DNA from: Blastomussa wellsi
Lineage: Eukaryota; Cnidaria; Anthozoa; Scleractinia; Plerogyridae
Assembly: GCA_947652115.1 (NCBI GenBank)
Contig: OX393562.1
Span: 17,827,599 to 17,891,598 of the forward strand
DNA: 64,000 bases
Direction of reading: 5' to 3'
Within the stretch, counting starts at the first letter, position 1. Every line of letters starts with the position of its first letter. Positions 21,201-33,817 of this stretch are shown here, one piece after another. A model generated the notes under the pieces. It was given only the letters and a program-made list of their open reading frames with translations, searched no databases and was not told the DNA's origin. The position numbers were made by a program, and so were the translations under genes.

Positions 21201-22656
21201 GACGGTCATTATCAGAGAAATATTGGCTTTGATCAAGATTAGCACTACACGGTGGTTCTTTTTTAACTCTGCTCCCTTGCTCAAAAACGTCAAAGAAATG
21301 ACTCAAGAATTCTTTGCATTCATGAGATTTTTTGGATGGTACTGAATCACTAACAACTGCCACAGCTACTCTCTCAGTTCTGCTATCTGCATGCTTGTAA
21401 GCATCCTTGGAATGACACATGAAGACGAACTTGGTGGACTGATTTGTCGGACAATTAATACTGAATCGCCGTGGCATGCTAGTACCCTCCTTGTACATCT
21501 CTCCAAATCGTGCCTGCAGTGCACAAGAGTCAAGCTTTTCACTTACAATTTCAACATCTGCAGAAACTGCCTTAATTACACCTTCAGCTGTGATAGGAGC
21601 ATTTACACCAGCACTTGGATTGTCACCAACTGTGTTGTCATGGTAACCATCATGTAAACTGTCAACAGAGTCAATGTGAACTGCAGATCCTTTCTCATGT
21701 CGATGGACGAGCTGTGAAGAGGCCGAGTTCACATTTGTGTGTGTTCTGCCATTGTCGGGCTGTATTTCAAAGTGTTTCGTGGTGTCCTTAAATGCAGGAG
21801 TTGTAGATAGCACTTCGCAGATGTAATTACCAATATCAAAGTTTTTAACATATACAGATTCACGTTCACCTTCCAAGTTGAACACACTTAAAATCGGTTC
21901 TTTCTTCTTTCCACGAGTAGATTTCATTTCGTAATCAAGCATTCCGTTTTGCTGAATTTCGCATGATGCCCGGTCCAGCTCGTACTTACTGAACTCTCCC
22001 CACAAGCGCCTTTTGTTCTTTTTCCCTTTCTGTTTGCATTGAGCTTTGTTCTGATCTCTGCATTCCCTCCAATCATACTGCAGGTAACTCGGCCAGGAAG
22101 TGGCAGATTCTGTGTGATTTACCTCGTAAAAGATTTCAGTTTTGTCGGAATCGCCCCGCAAGTCACCAACATGTGCGAATTTTCTTCGCTTAGGTTTCCT
22201 AACTTCGTCACCATCAAGCACCGCGCTGCAATCGCCTCGTTTCAGTCTCTGAGAACGAAAGCAATGGTCATTCATTGATATCCTTTCCACAAGGACAACT
22301 TTAAAGTCATTTTCAGCGTCATAATTTTCGGGAATTTGCTCTCTCAAAGCCGTAGAAACGAGCCATCTTTTACGCTTTCCAAGAGAATACAGCACAGTGT
22401 GATCTTGGAAACCACGACCGCCGAAATGCCACTGGCGATTATTGCGGCTTTCTTTCACCACATCTTCGTCGTTGAGACCATCTTGTATTTGAAACTTTTT
22501 CAGGCATCTCCTTATGTCTTCATCGGTAAAGTTGACGTCCGGGTTTGTGACGTTTTTGATCAGAAATCCGCGATCCCTTCGGTTGGAAGACCATGAGTTC
22601 TTTCGCAGAGTTCGACCAGTGTGAATCCCGAACTTGCCGTTTTCCTTCCAAACCAT
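18249..22656 (-). CDS. RBR-type (RING1-IBR-RING2) E3 ubiquitin ligase with long unknown N-terminus
   Basis: Two coding exons: 20982-22656 and 18249-19420 (donor GATG|GTAAGA, acceptor TTTAAG|AC, phase 1), giving 948 residues. The intron splits RING1: CEICC at about 546-550 is in exon 1, and CLHWFCNECW (from about 573) is in exon 2. The IBR has KWCPGDRC and CCQCGHRWCFAC. RING2 has CPHCHYPIEKHKGCPHMSC, with the expected ubiquitin-accepting Cys at about 738 (the Cys of GCPHM), followed by FCWTCLGSW. RBR ligases form a thioester at this Cys before passing ubiquitin on (family knowledge). The roughly 540-residue N-terminus matches no domain I recognise; it has two basic clusters (KPKRRK, KKNKRR), so nuclear location is possible. 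The C-terminal 200 residues are not a recognisable Ariadne domain. Substrate unknown. Confidence 0.88.
19588..19618. repeat. Perfect 11-bp hairpin in RBR intron
   Basis: GTGGCCGTCCA, a 9-nt loop, then TGGACGGCCAC. G+C-rich in an A+T-rich intron. Function unknown. Confidence 0.7.
20054..20542. repeat. TTAA-flanked non-autonomous DNA element
   Basis: Bounded by TTAA (20050-20053 and 20543-20546). Terminal inverted repeat AGTGCATATGAAGCGAA on the left and TTCGCTTCATGTGCACT on the right (one mismatch in 17). 489 bp, no transposase frame. TTAA target duplication is typical of piggyBac and Kolobok superfamilies; which one cannot be decided from the ends alone. It lies in the RBR gene intron. Confidence 0.75.
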
Positions 22657-24513
22657 GTTTTGAAACTCCTCTCCAGCAAGCTGGAGGCTAGTGGTGTAAT
22701 AAACTGTTGTCTCCAGAGCATATATACCATTCCAAAATATCTCTTGTCAGCAATCTATCGAGTTCTATTTTTAGCAAATTACAAACATTTGTACTTGTCC
22801 AAAAGACACCTCGAGCCGTTTTTGGAAGGTTACGTCACATGCTAAAGCGCTGATTGGACAATTTGCTCGTGGATTCCTACCCAGTCCATCGGGCGTCTCG
22901 CGCGCTTTTCAAAATTTTTCGAGTATACGAACTTCTTGTTACCCCACCAGAGAACCAGTTCTCATGCTAAGAGTTGGTTTTGGCGACAGCTTGGTTAGCC
23001 TCTTGATCTTACGCCCTTTGAGCTCGTCAATTGTTGCTAAAAACAGAGGGGGACGGGGACAAAACCTTCTCCCCTACCCTTTAGTTCGTCCAAATCAAAT
23101 TTCTTTAGTTCGTCCAATCGTCCAAATCAAATTTTGTCCATCCTGTCGTTAAACACAGTGTATGGAAAAAGTTTTAATTGAAGAGATTTTATTCCCATGA
23201 TTGTTTCTGTTTGGAAACCAAAACAACAAACATGAATGAATTTGTTGGAGAAATCAGGGGGGAAATATTGCAGTGCTCGACTGAGGAAAGGAAACGCCTT
23301 TTGAAATTGCGATAGAGAGTTGAAGAAGTCGTTTTTAAAATATCCCACTTTAGAGAATTATTGAATTTATTCTGCTCTGAGTTAGTTCTTTGTCACCATA
23401 CGTTCTTTCTTTGGTATCTTTTCCCGTATCTTTTTTCCGATAAGCTTATTGTTAGCCATTTTCAGTTACGATCTTACGATTTTGCTGTCACACAAGCTGT
23501 GACTTATTTGATTACTTTCTAAAGATTAATGAGCTGCCACATGAGTTTTATCACGAGCTGAGGTTTTCCAAAAGACTTATCTCCATGTTTCAAATCTTTT
23601 GTTTATTTGGTCACCTGTTAACGTTATGGCTAAGCTCCTTGCCCTCATGTTTAAAGATGAGCTAAAATATAACCTGATTAGCATACTGCGTGAACAAAAG
23701 GAAAACATATACTACGCTCGTAGTAGGCGCTGTCATCTATTAAACGACACCACAATCTCATCGAACCTGCATCCAAAAACTCTTACAATTTACAGCGAAA
23801 ACGAGATACTGCAAGGAAATCGCACCGGGGTATTGATTAAAGTTAAAGAATTTTCGTCTTCTGGACTAGGTACATGTGCAAAGGAAGAATTCGCCGGCAT
23901 AACCGAGAAATACACTTACAACTCGAGGTAATAGGCAACTGCAGGTAAGTTAAATTTAGATGCTATTGGGATCGATTATTAAATATATATTACGAGATAT
24001 AATTCTCACAGGCAAATTTAACTAGTCTTGGGTAATACCTATACGTGTTAATTGTCAGCTCTACAAAAATTTGAAAGCGAAATGTTTGATGAGGATTTCG
24101 GAAGAATCATGTACGCGACGCGGAAAGACATTGTAAACATAGTATTAGACGTGGGTAATTCCTTTATTTAACAAGAAGGAGGACGTCTTGAATTTTGCAG
24201 CAGTTTCTCCTTTTATCACCGCAGTTATTTGTGTGTGAATGTGAATGGAAGGAAAAGCTGCAGACCAACTTGAACACTCATTTGTTTATAACTTTTATAT
24301 GCGGGCTATGCGACGTCGTGGATGAAAGCGACGTAACTGATTTACACATTGCACGTTTTCCTTTTATAATACAGTTCAAACAAGCGGATTTAAGGTGCAA
24401 ATGCTAAAGAAAGAGCAGGCGGTCTTTAGAGGAAGCATTATGATATCCGTATCAGTACTAGCTCAGTTGAAAACGACAAATACCGATTTTCAGTGAAACA
24501 ACACTAGACACAT
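22657..24513. other. Head-to-head intergenic region, RBR gene / Rab gene
   Basis: Divergent 5' region of about 1.9 kb. A 110-codon frame at 23599-23931 has no recognisable domain. Just after it, CTGCAG|GTAAGTT at 23945 is a strong donor, and GATTTTCAG| at 24493 a good acceptor only 20 nt before the Rab ATG. I infer a 5'UTR exon ending at 23944 and a UTR intron 23945-24493. The frame would then be an upstream ORF or non-coding. Confidence 0.45.
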
Positions 24514-27401
24514 ATGATGCTTCAACAGCAAGTGAGTGTGGAAGATTCTTACGATTATCTATTCAAGATTGTTTTAATCGGGGATTCTGGAGTGGGGAAA
24601 TCCAACTTGCTATCCCGTTACACAAAGAACGAGTTTCACCTCGGCTCCAAGGCAACTATTGGCGTAGAGCTGGCTCAAAAGACAATTGAAGTGGAAGACA
24701 AAAATATCCGAGCACAGATCTGGGATACAGCAGGCAAGTTATACATGTCATTGTTAATATTGCAAATATGTTAAAAATGTTCTAAGTAATTATTGTTTTA
24801 ACTCTTAAGAAGGCTGTCGCACTTGACGTTAGGGTATGCATATGACACGGAGAAAGTTGTTCGTAAAATTCATTTTGCATGGTCTTCAGTTTAACTCTGA
24901 AACTTGTAAAGAAAACGATAACTAACTTGGGTTTGTTAATGACATTATGAATAGTGATCTAATAGCACTTTAATTTATTCGAAACCACATAGAGCTTTGG
25001 CCATTACATCCACTTATTGCTTGTACGATATAAATTAATTATTAAACTCCTTTTTTCTGGAATACTTCCTTATTTAACGGACAGCCCACAGCTTTACAGG
25101 TCGATAACGCACTCATATGAAATACCATCGGTGGGCGAATGAAGTAAGTCGACTGCATATGCAGTTGATATAAGCCGGAGCACTTTCTAAAACTTCAATA
25201 CGGGTTTAACAACCTTTGAACCGATTGATAAGTATATAGTTTACAACGTAAGGAATGCAATAACATTTTAAGTACAGTTTCCTGTATGGTAATATCACTA
25301 CACATGTGCTATTAAACCCGGTTGTTAACTTTTCATACAGTCGCTAGATAATCCTGACATTAACTGCTAGGTTTTTATCATCATTGCCATGAGTTCCTTT
25401 TCCCTTGAGTGAAAAAATTACAGCGAAGAATTAAGTAAAAATGCTGGGAATGGTTCATGATATTTGAAATGAAGACATACATTAGCTGAACACTTTCAAA
25501 CGAATACTGAGTTTTGCGGTACTTTTTTTATCTTATCACAGTGAATTCATATAGGCTTGGTCATGTCAACTCCTTCTGTCTGTACCAGCCAATTCATTCT
25601 AAAGGCCGCCGAAGGGGAAGGGTTGGCTTAATATTACCGACAGGACGCTCGTGTTTGCGTCATCAAAGACACAAGAATTATGTGCAGCCACAAGATGAAG
25701 GAAATACGTTTTCTTAAAATCGCGCTTACGCTAGCTAGTGAGTTTCCTGTGCTTATCCTAACGCTTTTGCTTTCGTTTGCAGTGGCGTTTTAAATAAAGT
25801 CAGCTCTCTCTAAGTCCTCTAAGACGGACACCATCGGGCTTAACACCAATGGCCCGTCTTATCGACTGTATGGAGAGTTTAGATAAAGTAAAGTGACTGA
25901 AAAACGGCCCGTAAGGACCAGCATGAGCTGTCCATCATACAGAGGTATCCGTTAGAGAGAGTTGATGGTCGGATCCAAGCCAAGGGGAGATCGCACGATT
26001 AAGAGTCATCACATGTTGACTTAACACGTACTGTGAACATGTATATTATTAACAGCGATTTCTCATAGTTTTACAAAGGGAGAAACATTGGTTTTTGTAA
26101 TTCTTAAAGTAATTTTAGCACTAGGTAATTAGGTGTCCCAATTAGCGTACGTTGTACGCTAGAGATTTTGACACGGTAATAAAGTTTTCACTTACTTACT
26201 TATGAACAATATGTAAACGAGGATATAGTGAGATAAGTGAAAGACCATTGCGTAGTTTACAGCAAACCCGCCAAAAGATTATATATATCGAGTTATTTTT
26301 AGCAAACCCCTAATTAAAAGGCAGAAAACTCTGGAATGCGTTGCATAATGCCTTGCATTGCGTATCGTTGCATGACCAGCAACAATTTATCAAAATGGAT
26401 TTCGTTGGAAGTTAATTACTTTCTGCATAAGATTGAGATACAAGCATTGAGTCCCACTCTCAAGGATGTTTTCTGAGATCGATTTTTTCGGTTTTTGCAC
26501 TTGCTTTTTCTTGGTTTGATGATATCTATTGCGGTTTTCACTTTTCCTTTTAAACACACGAATTTTGGATTTACGACAATACGAGATATTTTTCGTTCTT
26601 GTTTATTCGTTTTGGTTTCCAGGAAAGTCTACTAATATAAAGAGGGGCTTCTACTGTCATCCCCGATTCCGTCAGGAGACTTGCGCGCAGCGGATCATGG
26701 TTGTTGTATTCATCACGCACACAACATCTTCGACTTAGCGCGCAAAGTTGATTAAACTGACCTGATTCCCTGCGCGCTCGTCTCATAGAAGGAATCCGCC
26801 AATTGCTATACGTAAAATGTACTTTCTCTTTTTTCCGTACACATTGTTACGCTTACTTCCAAAGCAATTTAAGCTTTACAACCTAATAGCCTTAATCTTT
26901 TCCTTCCCAGGCCAAGAGCGTTACCGAGCTATCACAAGCGCCTATTACCGCGGAGCCATGGGTGCCATTTTGGTTTACGACATTGCCAAAGTAACGTCAT
27001 TTCAAAACCTCGACAAATGGATCGACGAGCTGAAACAGCACACTGAGCAAAACTTGTCCGTAATCATAGTCGGCAACAAATCGGACCTCAAGCATCTCCG
27101 GATCGTAGAAACAAAACGAGGCCGCCAGTATGCCGCTGACCAGGGCTTGCTATTTATGGAAACGTCCGCGCTAGACTCTACTAACGTCACCGAAGCGTTT
27201 GAGGACCTTGTGATGCACATATATGAAGGTGTAAAGAAAAGAGAAAACGAGAAGAGATCGAGAACCTTGCTTCCTCTTTCAACGGAGCATTTAGCGCACA
27301 TCCATAACGCAACGAACGGAACTGTTAGTATTAAAAACCCTTCTACGGAAGGCCATGCTGGAAAACATCGTAGTAACAAGCTTCCTTGTTGCTCTACATA
27401 G
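24514..27401 (+). CDS. Rab11-like small GTPase (two coding exons, GC-AG intron)
   Basis: Coding exons 24514-24733 and 26911-27401 give 236 residues. The P-loop is GDSGVGKS, switch I TIGVEL, switch [21 protein letters not shown] (Rab11-type), guanine-binding motifs NKSDL and ETSAL, and the C-terminal CCST is a di-cysteine prenylation site. Rab11 proteins direct recycling-endosome and trans-Golgi traffic (family knowledge). The intron interrupts the DTAG/Q codon. Its donor is GCAG|GCAAGT, a GC instead of GT, with normal acceptor TTCCCAG. Differences from classical Rab11 include Leu for Phe after TIGVE and a longer, Asn/His-rich tail, so this is probably a divergent paralog. Two adjacent ATGs (24514, 24517); the first is used here. 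Confidence 0.92.
25785..26204 (+). repeat. Retroelement-like 3' fragment with (ACTT)n tail, in Rab intron
   Basis: Ends in GGTAATAAAGTTTTC followed by (ACTT)3 at 26189. Upstream are paired motifs TCTCTAAGTCCTCTAAGACG near 25805 and GGTATCCGTTAGAGAGAG near 25946. No reading frame. Probably a truncated non-LTR element; weakly supported. Confidence 0.35.
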
Positions 27402-30400
27402 ATAAGGGGGCAACTAAAAAATTTTAGGCAACGAAATCGGTTTGCATAAGCCGGTGTCATGTATCAGGCGTTTGACCTATTGTAGATCAAAATTTAAAAT
27501 AGGTCGGAGAAGTGAAAAATTAATAAATTAAAGCATAATCAAGGTACATGGAGGTCCGAGTTACAACGAAGCCCAAGTGGAACAATTTTGCAATAAATGC
27601 GACTCTAAAGCGAACACAAAGGACTGTTGAGATACAGTACATCAAAGGCTCCTGTGAGCAAGATCATGGACTGGAATTGGATTAATTCAACCATAAATCA
27701 ATTGTCTAACAGCCGCGTAAGTGGGTGCCATTGAGGTCGATTCCCAATCCTCATAGCATGACCACGTCGTCCAGGAGCTACAACTAAAGCATCGATGTGG
27801 TGCCATCTAAGTCTTATTTCTGAACTTCTCCTACCCCCAGGTACTATCTAGTTTGCGCAAACGTTTGGGGGGCTGAAGCCCCCCTGCCCCCCCCTCCCCC
27901 GTCCCGTACGCCTATGAGAGGGGGAGGTCAGAAATAACTTAACTTGGTGCAATATTGTCACAAATAAAAATATCCTACAACGAAACTGAAACTGAGGGTA
28001 ACTTGAATCACAATTAACGTGTCTCGCAATTACTATCGTGTGGGTACGTTTGATGTTCTCTGAGAAAATTAAAATTTTGTACACTGACAACTGAAAAATA
28101 AAAGCACCTAACAGGTTTTCACTAACGATGAACTTTGTAGTGTTCCTTCAGTGATCATTATTATTCAGAATACAATGTGAGTTCAGTTAAGTTTTCCGAA
28201 CGGCAGGAATGCTCCTGAGCCTACAACATTTGTCAGACGGTTGCCAAGGACAACTTACGTGGCAAATTTCAGCTCACTCAAGATTTGTTTAACAAGTATC
28301 AGGAGGATTAAAAATGGCACCATTTCCCTTCTGGGCAACAAGCTATTGTTACTGAGGTCAAGCCTGGGTGCAATTTTTATGCCAGGCTTTGCTGCCGACA
28401 TTCAAATTATATTTAGTTAATAGCCTGTGCAGTACGTACAAGTCGAAATGGATTGGGGAGAGAGGGAAAGGGGTCTCCCTCCTCCTTCACCGCCACTTCC
28501 CTTTTTTCTCCCTACTCCCCACCCCCGCCACGTTAAAGTGAAAGGCAGCCCACAATTGTAACCCCCTTTTATAGCTCGGTACTGATTTCTCCAATGTGTC
28601 CGCAGGCGCAGGCTAAATGAAAAGTCCAGATGCATGGATGTGCGCCGAAGAAAACTCTTGATCGTGCCCAGGATCTAAGTGGGTATGACGACAGAGGTGA
28701 TCCTGGTGCCCAAATCAGAAATTGAACCTGATATCACTCCAAGTAAACTGACAGCTGTCATCAAAAGCGCTAAAAGATTTATTTGTTGCGATTTTGGAAA
28801 AGCTGATAAAAACACAAAACACTGTCGTTATCAAGACAAAACTTAGCCATCGTCCATTGTCTTAATGGTGACAATTAGAAACCGCACTATGGCAGCCTTC
28901 AAAAAATAAATACGAAATTACGGAGGAGCTCCCATTTATTTTTATTCCGGTGAAAGAAAGAAAAGACAAAGCAGTTGTAATAGATTTCGGCCTGATTTGC
29001 AGCAAGGAAATGAAAAGCACTTAGGTCAACTGGTCATCATTGGTTGGTTGTATCAATAGTGTCAAACGACAATGTTTGCTAATGTCAAAGTGACCACTTA
29101 TCGTTCGATGCAGCTGCAATCATTTACCTTCTATAGTGTACACATTTCACCTTTCAACTTTAGCTCTCTAAGCGTCCAGCGATTCAGGTAAGAGCCATTT
29201 CGTGAATTCATTTGATGTGAATTTTCTGAAAGGTTTCATATGTACCAAGTCATATAGGTCCCGTTTTTTCCAACTTGTTTCGGCTTGGCTCAGTGAATGT
29301 TTTATCTTCGGATATAATGCAATGCTTAGCGCTTCAAAAACTCCCCAAAATTAAAGTAATTTTACAGATTAACGGATCATCGAGATCAACAATCCCTTTC
29401 CATTATTCTCTCTTCTTGACCGAATCGTGAATTTTGTTATTATCCTAGTTAGTTGGACAATTGTACTTTTGCAAAGCTTAAGCTCTCCGTTGAACTCTGT
29501 ACCTCAGTTTTTAAACGCAAAATTTCTCTTAACAGGAAAGTTTGTTTATAGCTCTGTTTACATGATTTTCAAGACATCGCATCAAGCCCATAAGCACTAC
29601 CATTGACTTTTCGCTCAGTTTTCAGATTCAAATATGGTTTCCAAGTATTTCTATATGCTTTTTAAGGTTTAGAATAAAGTGTTTGCATGGGTTCAAAACT
29701 GCTATACACAAACTGCAGGTCTTCGTTAAAAGTTCCCCAATCACAAATTTGCATAATCGTGGGAGGAAACCTACATGCTCACCTTTTCTCAAAATAAACA
29801 GTGTTGAGTTTCAGCTGAAGAACGGAATACCATATTGTTACTTATTTTAAGTTATAGAGAAAATCAATGACGCGAAATTTAAAACCTTTGTGTTAAAAAT
29901 TAATAAAACGCTGCTTTCCACAAATGCTGTGTCTTAGAAAACTTGTTTTACTAAGCATTTGATTTGCCCAAGGGGCTCTGCTTGCCTTACACCTTACACC
30001 ACATGGAAGACTATTCCATAAAATGTAATAGTTCGTGCGCGGTATATACAACAAATCGAGAGAAGATGACTTGTAAATGTTGAACTATGTACTATAACCT
30101 TATATTTTGTCGCAGACGTAACACGTCAACCTGTTTTGAGTTTTGTTTTGTAATGGCTCTGTTCATTATCGTTCTTAAATATGGCTTTGAAAACTATAAC
30201 GCCCATTCTGCGCTTACCCATTTATTACATTTTCGCGAAATTTAGTTGCTTTCAAATAGCAAAATATTAGGTCTCACGAAAGTTGCTCTCCCATTTTTAC
30301 GAAAGTTCCCGCGAAAATAAGAACGCACTTTTGCATTTTCGCCAGTTTCTTCCATGAAGAGAAAAGCTCAAAAAATACGGCTTGATGACAACACTAATCA

Positions 30401-33400
30401 GTTGTCACTTCAAGTGACGACCAACAAGAAAATAAATCAAATAGCCTGATTACGAAGCTGAAGGACCTAAGGCTGGTTGCTCAGTGTTGGTAGTCATCTG
30501 AAAGCGCTAAAAGAAGCCTGGTTTATTTTTGGGAAAAAAATTTTCCATTTCACTTCAATCTCGGTATTTTTCCTAACCAAGACAAAGATGAAAAGACAGT
30601 CCCAGTCCGGGTTTAGGAGATGGGAGCCAATTCCACCAAACTTATTTTTAGAATGCCTTTGAAAGCGGAGGCCTGTTGCCCAAGACGCTGGCATGAAAGT
30701 CAATTTCTATTTAATGCTTGGAAAGAAAAGGCAATTTCACTTGTGATGGCGGACGGACGTAGCGAAGTTAAGTTTTGTCGATTAAAATGACTTCCAAAAC
30801 CAAAGGAAATGGTCAATGGCGAACGATGACGCAGCGTAAGATTAAAAACCTGATTGGACTCCGCCCAGGAGTTCCATGTCCCATATGGTAATCGGATGTA
30901 CTGGATTTTTATCTTCTGCACCAACGCTAAAATAACTTCTTCGAAGATGGCCGCTTCTCTGAAAAGTTACCCTTTTTAAAACTTCTCCGTTTAATTTTGG
31001 TTTACTAAGATCGTTGTTTTCCTCTCTTTTACAAATATTTTTTCGGCATCGCAAAAGAGATTACTAGCAACATCATGAAAGTTCAACCGTTTTGCGCAAA
31101 TAAAAGAAATCGAAGATATTTTTTAGAAATTACGTTGTTTAAATTAGTTCTCAGAAAGCAGCTTCAGTGTTTGTTTGATGTACAGATAAGGCGATGCTGT
31201 ACGAACATTGTGCCCCATATGTTAGCCAATGGGCCTGAATACCCAGTAACATCCGGGCAAGCACATATTCAAGATTGAGGAACAAAGTGATACATATATT
31301 GTTTATTATGATTCTTTCGAGTTAAATAAATATTCCGTAAAACTACCAGTTTTACAAAATGTAAGTCTAAAAAAGGAAAAACAAGACCGTTTTCGACGCA
31401 ATTAAGTCACCTTAATGGCGCCTGTTTTAACAGCTTTTAGATTTTTATATTAGGGCTTTATTTGAGTGCCGTAGAAATAGGTAAAGCTATACCCTAGCTT
31501 ATCGAAGCTTAATATTTTAATCTATAATTCCTGGGAAGCAGCAAATTTTGGTACGTGACTACTGAAGTGATTTTTGTTGCCTTTATTAGTTAGCTCAGTA
31601 GTAACAGTGCATTTCCCGGTTCCCTCTTAATTATGTTCACTTTTTTTGAGTAAACATGAAATTCTTATTTTTCTTGATCGTCGTTAGAATGGGCAAAATG
31701 GATACGACATACGTTTAATTTTCTTGGATGTACGAACTTCAAATCGACGCTTTGAGTCACACCGACAGGTAAGCAACACACTCAAGATGGCGACTGAAAA
31801 CGGCAAGAAAATAGAAACAGTAAGAATATTCAATTACGGTGGGCCTAAATACAGTCTAGATGAATAACAGAATCATGTGCACACATTTCCGCCGCTATAA
31901 CAAAGTTGTCGAAAATTTCAAAAATATTTTTTAGGCCCTAAGAATTTGAAACCAAATGAACCAAAGTTAAATTCAGCATCTGACAGTAACATTTCGAAAG
32001 CAAATTTGGCAAAATTTTAAACGCGCGAAAAATATAGAGAAAAAAGATTTTGCAATGAACGTTTTCTGAGAGTAATAAGCCAAAGACTTTATCCTAAAGC
32101 TTTCAGATTAGCCTCTTATCTTTGTAAAAACGAATCTGTTACAATCAGTGATCAATATACTCGAGATCTTATTTGGGTATTCAAAATGTTCACCTTAAAA
32201 AAGCACTTTCTTCAATAGCATTGATGTAGTATTATATGTTGCACGTCGAACTTTTCAAACCCATTTCCTTGTAATTTCAACTTTTCGAACAAAGAAAAGC
32301 ACACAATTGCGTTGAAAACATAACTGACTGCATTTTATCGACTCTTTGCTAGCTTTGTCACCTGCACGCTGTCACGCCCCCATTTTGCTTTGAAAAACCG
32401 AAGAAGAATTGGAATCAGATATTGTTCGGAAAGACGTATTTCCTAATTTGTCGCGTGCGTGTCATTTGCGTGCGTTGAGTCGAATTTAAACACAGGTATA
32501 CAGAAGGTTTTTGTGGGATCCGCATCGAGTGCAGGTCATCAGTTTTTGTTCGCTTGATCCAATCTAGATAAGTCGTGACCAGCATATATATCAGACACGT
32601 TTTGACACAAGTTTAAAAGACCAATCACATTTTTCTTTTAAACGTTTATGTCGGAGTTTGTATTTATCGCGATGGGACTCGACGATATTGCCTTAACACA
32701 GCAGGAAGTCAAATTCTATTTGCTGTGTAAAGTAATTTCTGTCCTTGCTTATAAGCTCAATCCACGAATCGGAAAGCAGAACAAACAGGAGGTGCTTTTA
32801 AATAAGAAAATTAACAAAGTGCTTCTGCTAGTTGCTATATTGATCAGTCATAGCAAGGGGAGCTCAAAGTGTCATTGAAACTTAAGTAGAGCAGGAGTAC
32901 AGTCTCTTCAGTAGCATAACCGTTTTACTTTACAGGTAAGTTGAATTCGGTTCTGATAAGTGTTGTCAATAGATGCACTGTCACTGATGAGGTTCAATGC
33001 ATTGAGAACGACTTAAACGAGAGATGTTGGTGTGGATATGAGTAAGGTTAAGCAAATGCATTTCGCTCGAGCGCTGTAGGGGGCTGAAGAAAAATCATTA
33101 TTTCTAGTACTACATTTTTAATATGATTCTTATGGTGGTTTTCGTTATACGTAATATTTTTTCCGGGATGAATCATTTCTCAGTTTCATAACATGACTGT
33201 TTTTACTTTTTTTTTTCGATTTCTTGGCGAACGTGCATAATTTAAGGTGCCAAGATGCCTAATAGCAACTTTCTCAGCTGCTGATAAATAATTGCATGTA
33301 AAATACAGACTAGCTTATTTAACTGATTAACAGTTGTAGTAGAAACTGGCAGATTTCCGTATGGTATTGTTAATTCTGGCAATCGCCACCAGCCGCAGAC

Positions 33401-33817
33401 AAATAGAAGACTCAAGAAAACTAATACATGCCATTTGTAGTGCTTGTTCGGGCGAATTTTAACTTTTAAACGCTGTTTTTCAGGAAGTCAATTAATGGAA
33501 ACCATGCACTTAACAATGATTAAACCAGACAACGACTAGCAATTTCTGGCCATTTTTCAATATTAGCTCATATTAATGACGAACTGAAAGGCGACAGCCG
33601 CAGGCGCTAATTCGCAAACGCAGACAGCTTCATGGCACTCTCACCATCTCCTCTTTGATCACTGTTTTTTCAGCTCTTATTTATAAATTACTGTCACCAC
33701 TAACAGTTAAGAGACATTCAGTTCCATCGCTTTAGTTTTTCTCACACTTACTTTTATTTTCAATTCTACAGTAATCAATATTCCTTTGACAAGCACAGCC
33801 TCTTTCGACTGCATGCA
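27402..33817. other. Intergenic region, Rab gene to GPCR
   Basis: AATAAA at 27592 could end the Rab transcript. A G/C-run palindrome GGGGGGCTGAAGCCCCCC lies at about 27868-27885. The stretch 28480-28540 is pyrimidine-rich. Otherwise A+T-rich with no frame I would call. Near the right end, TTTACAG|GTAAGTT at 32936 and TTCTACAG at 33771 could bound a 5'UTR intron of the GPCR gene (inference). Confidence 0.4.

Noticed and set aside
23599..23931. 110-codon frame as a separate gene
   Set aside because: No recognisable domain; it lies in a probable 5'UTR exon of the Rab gene, next to a strong donor at 23945.
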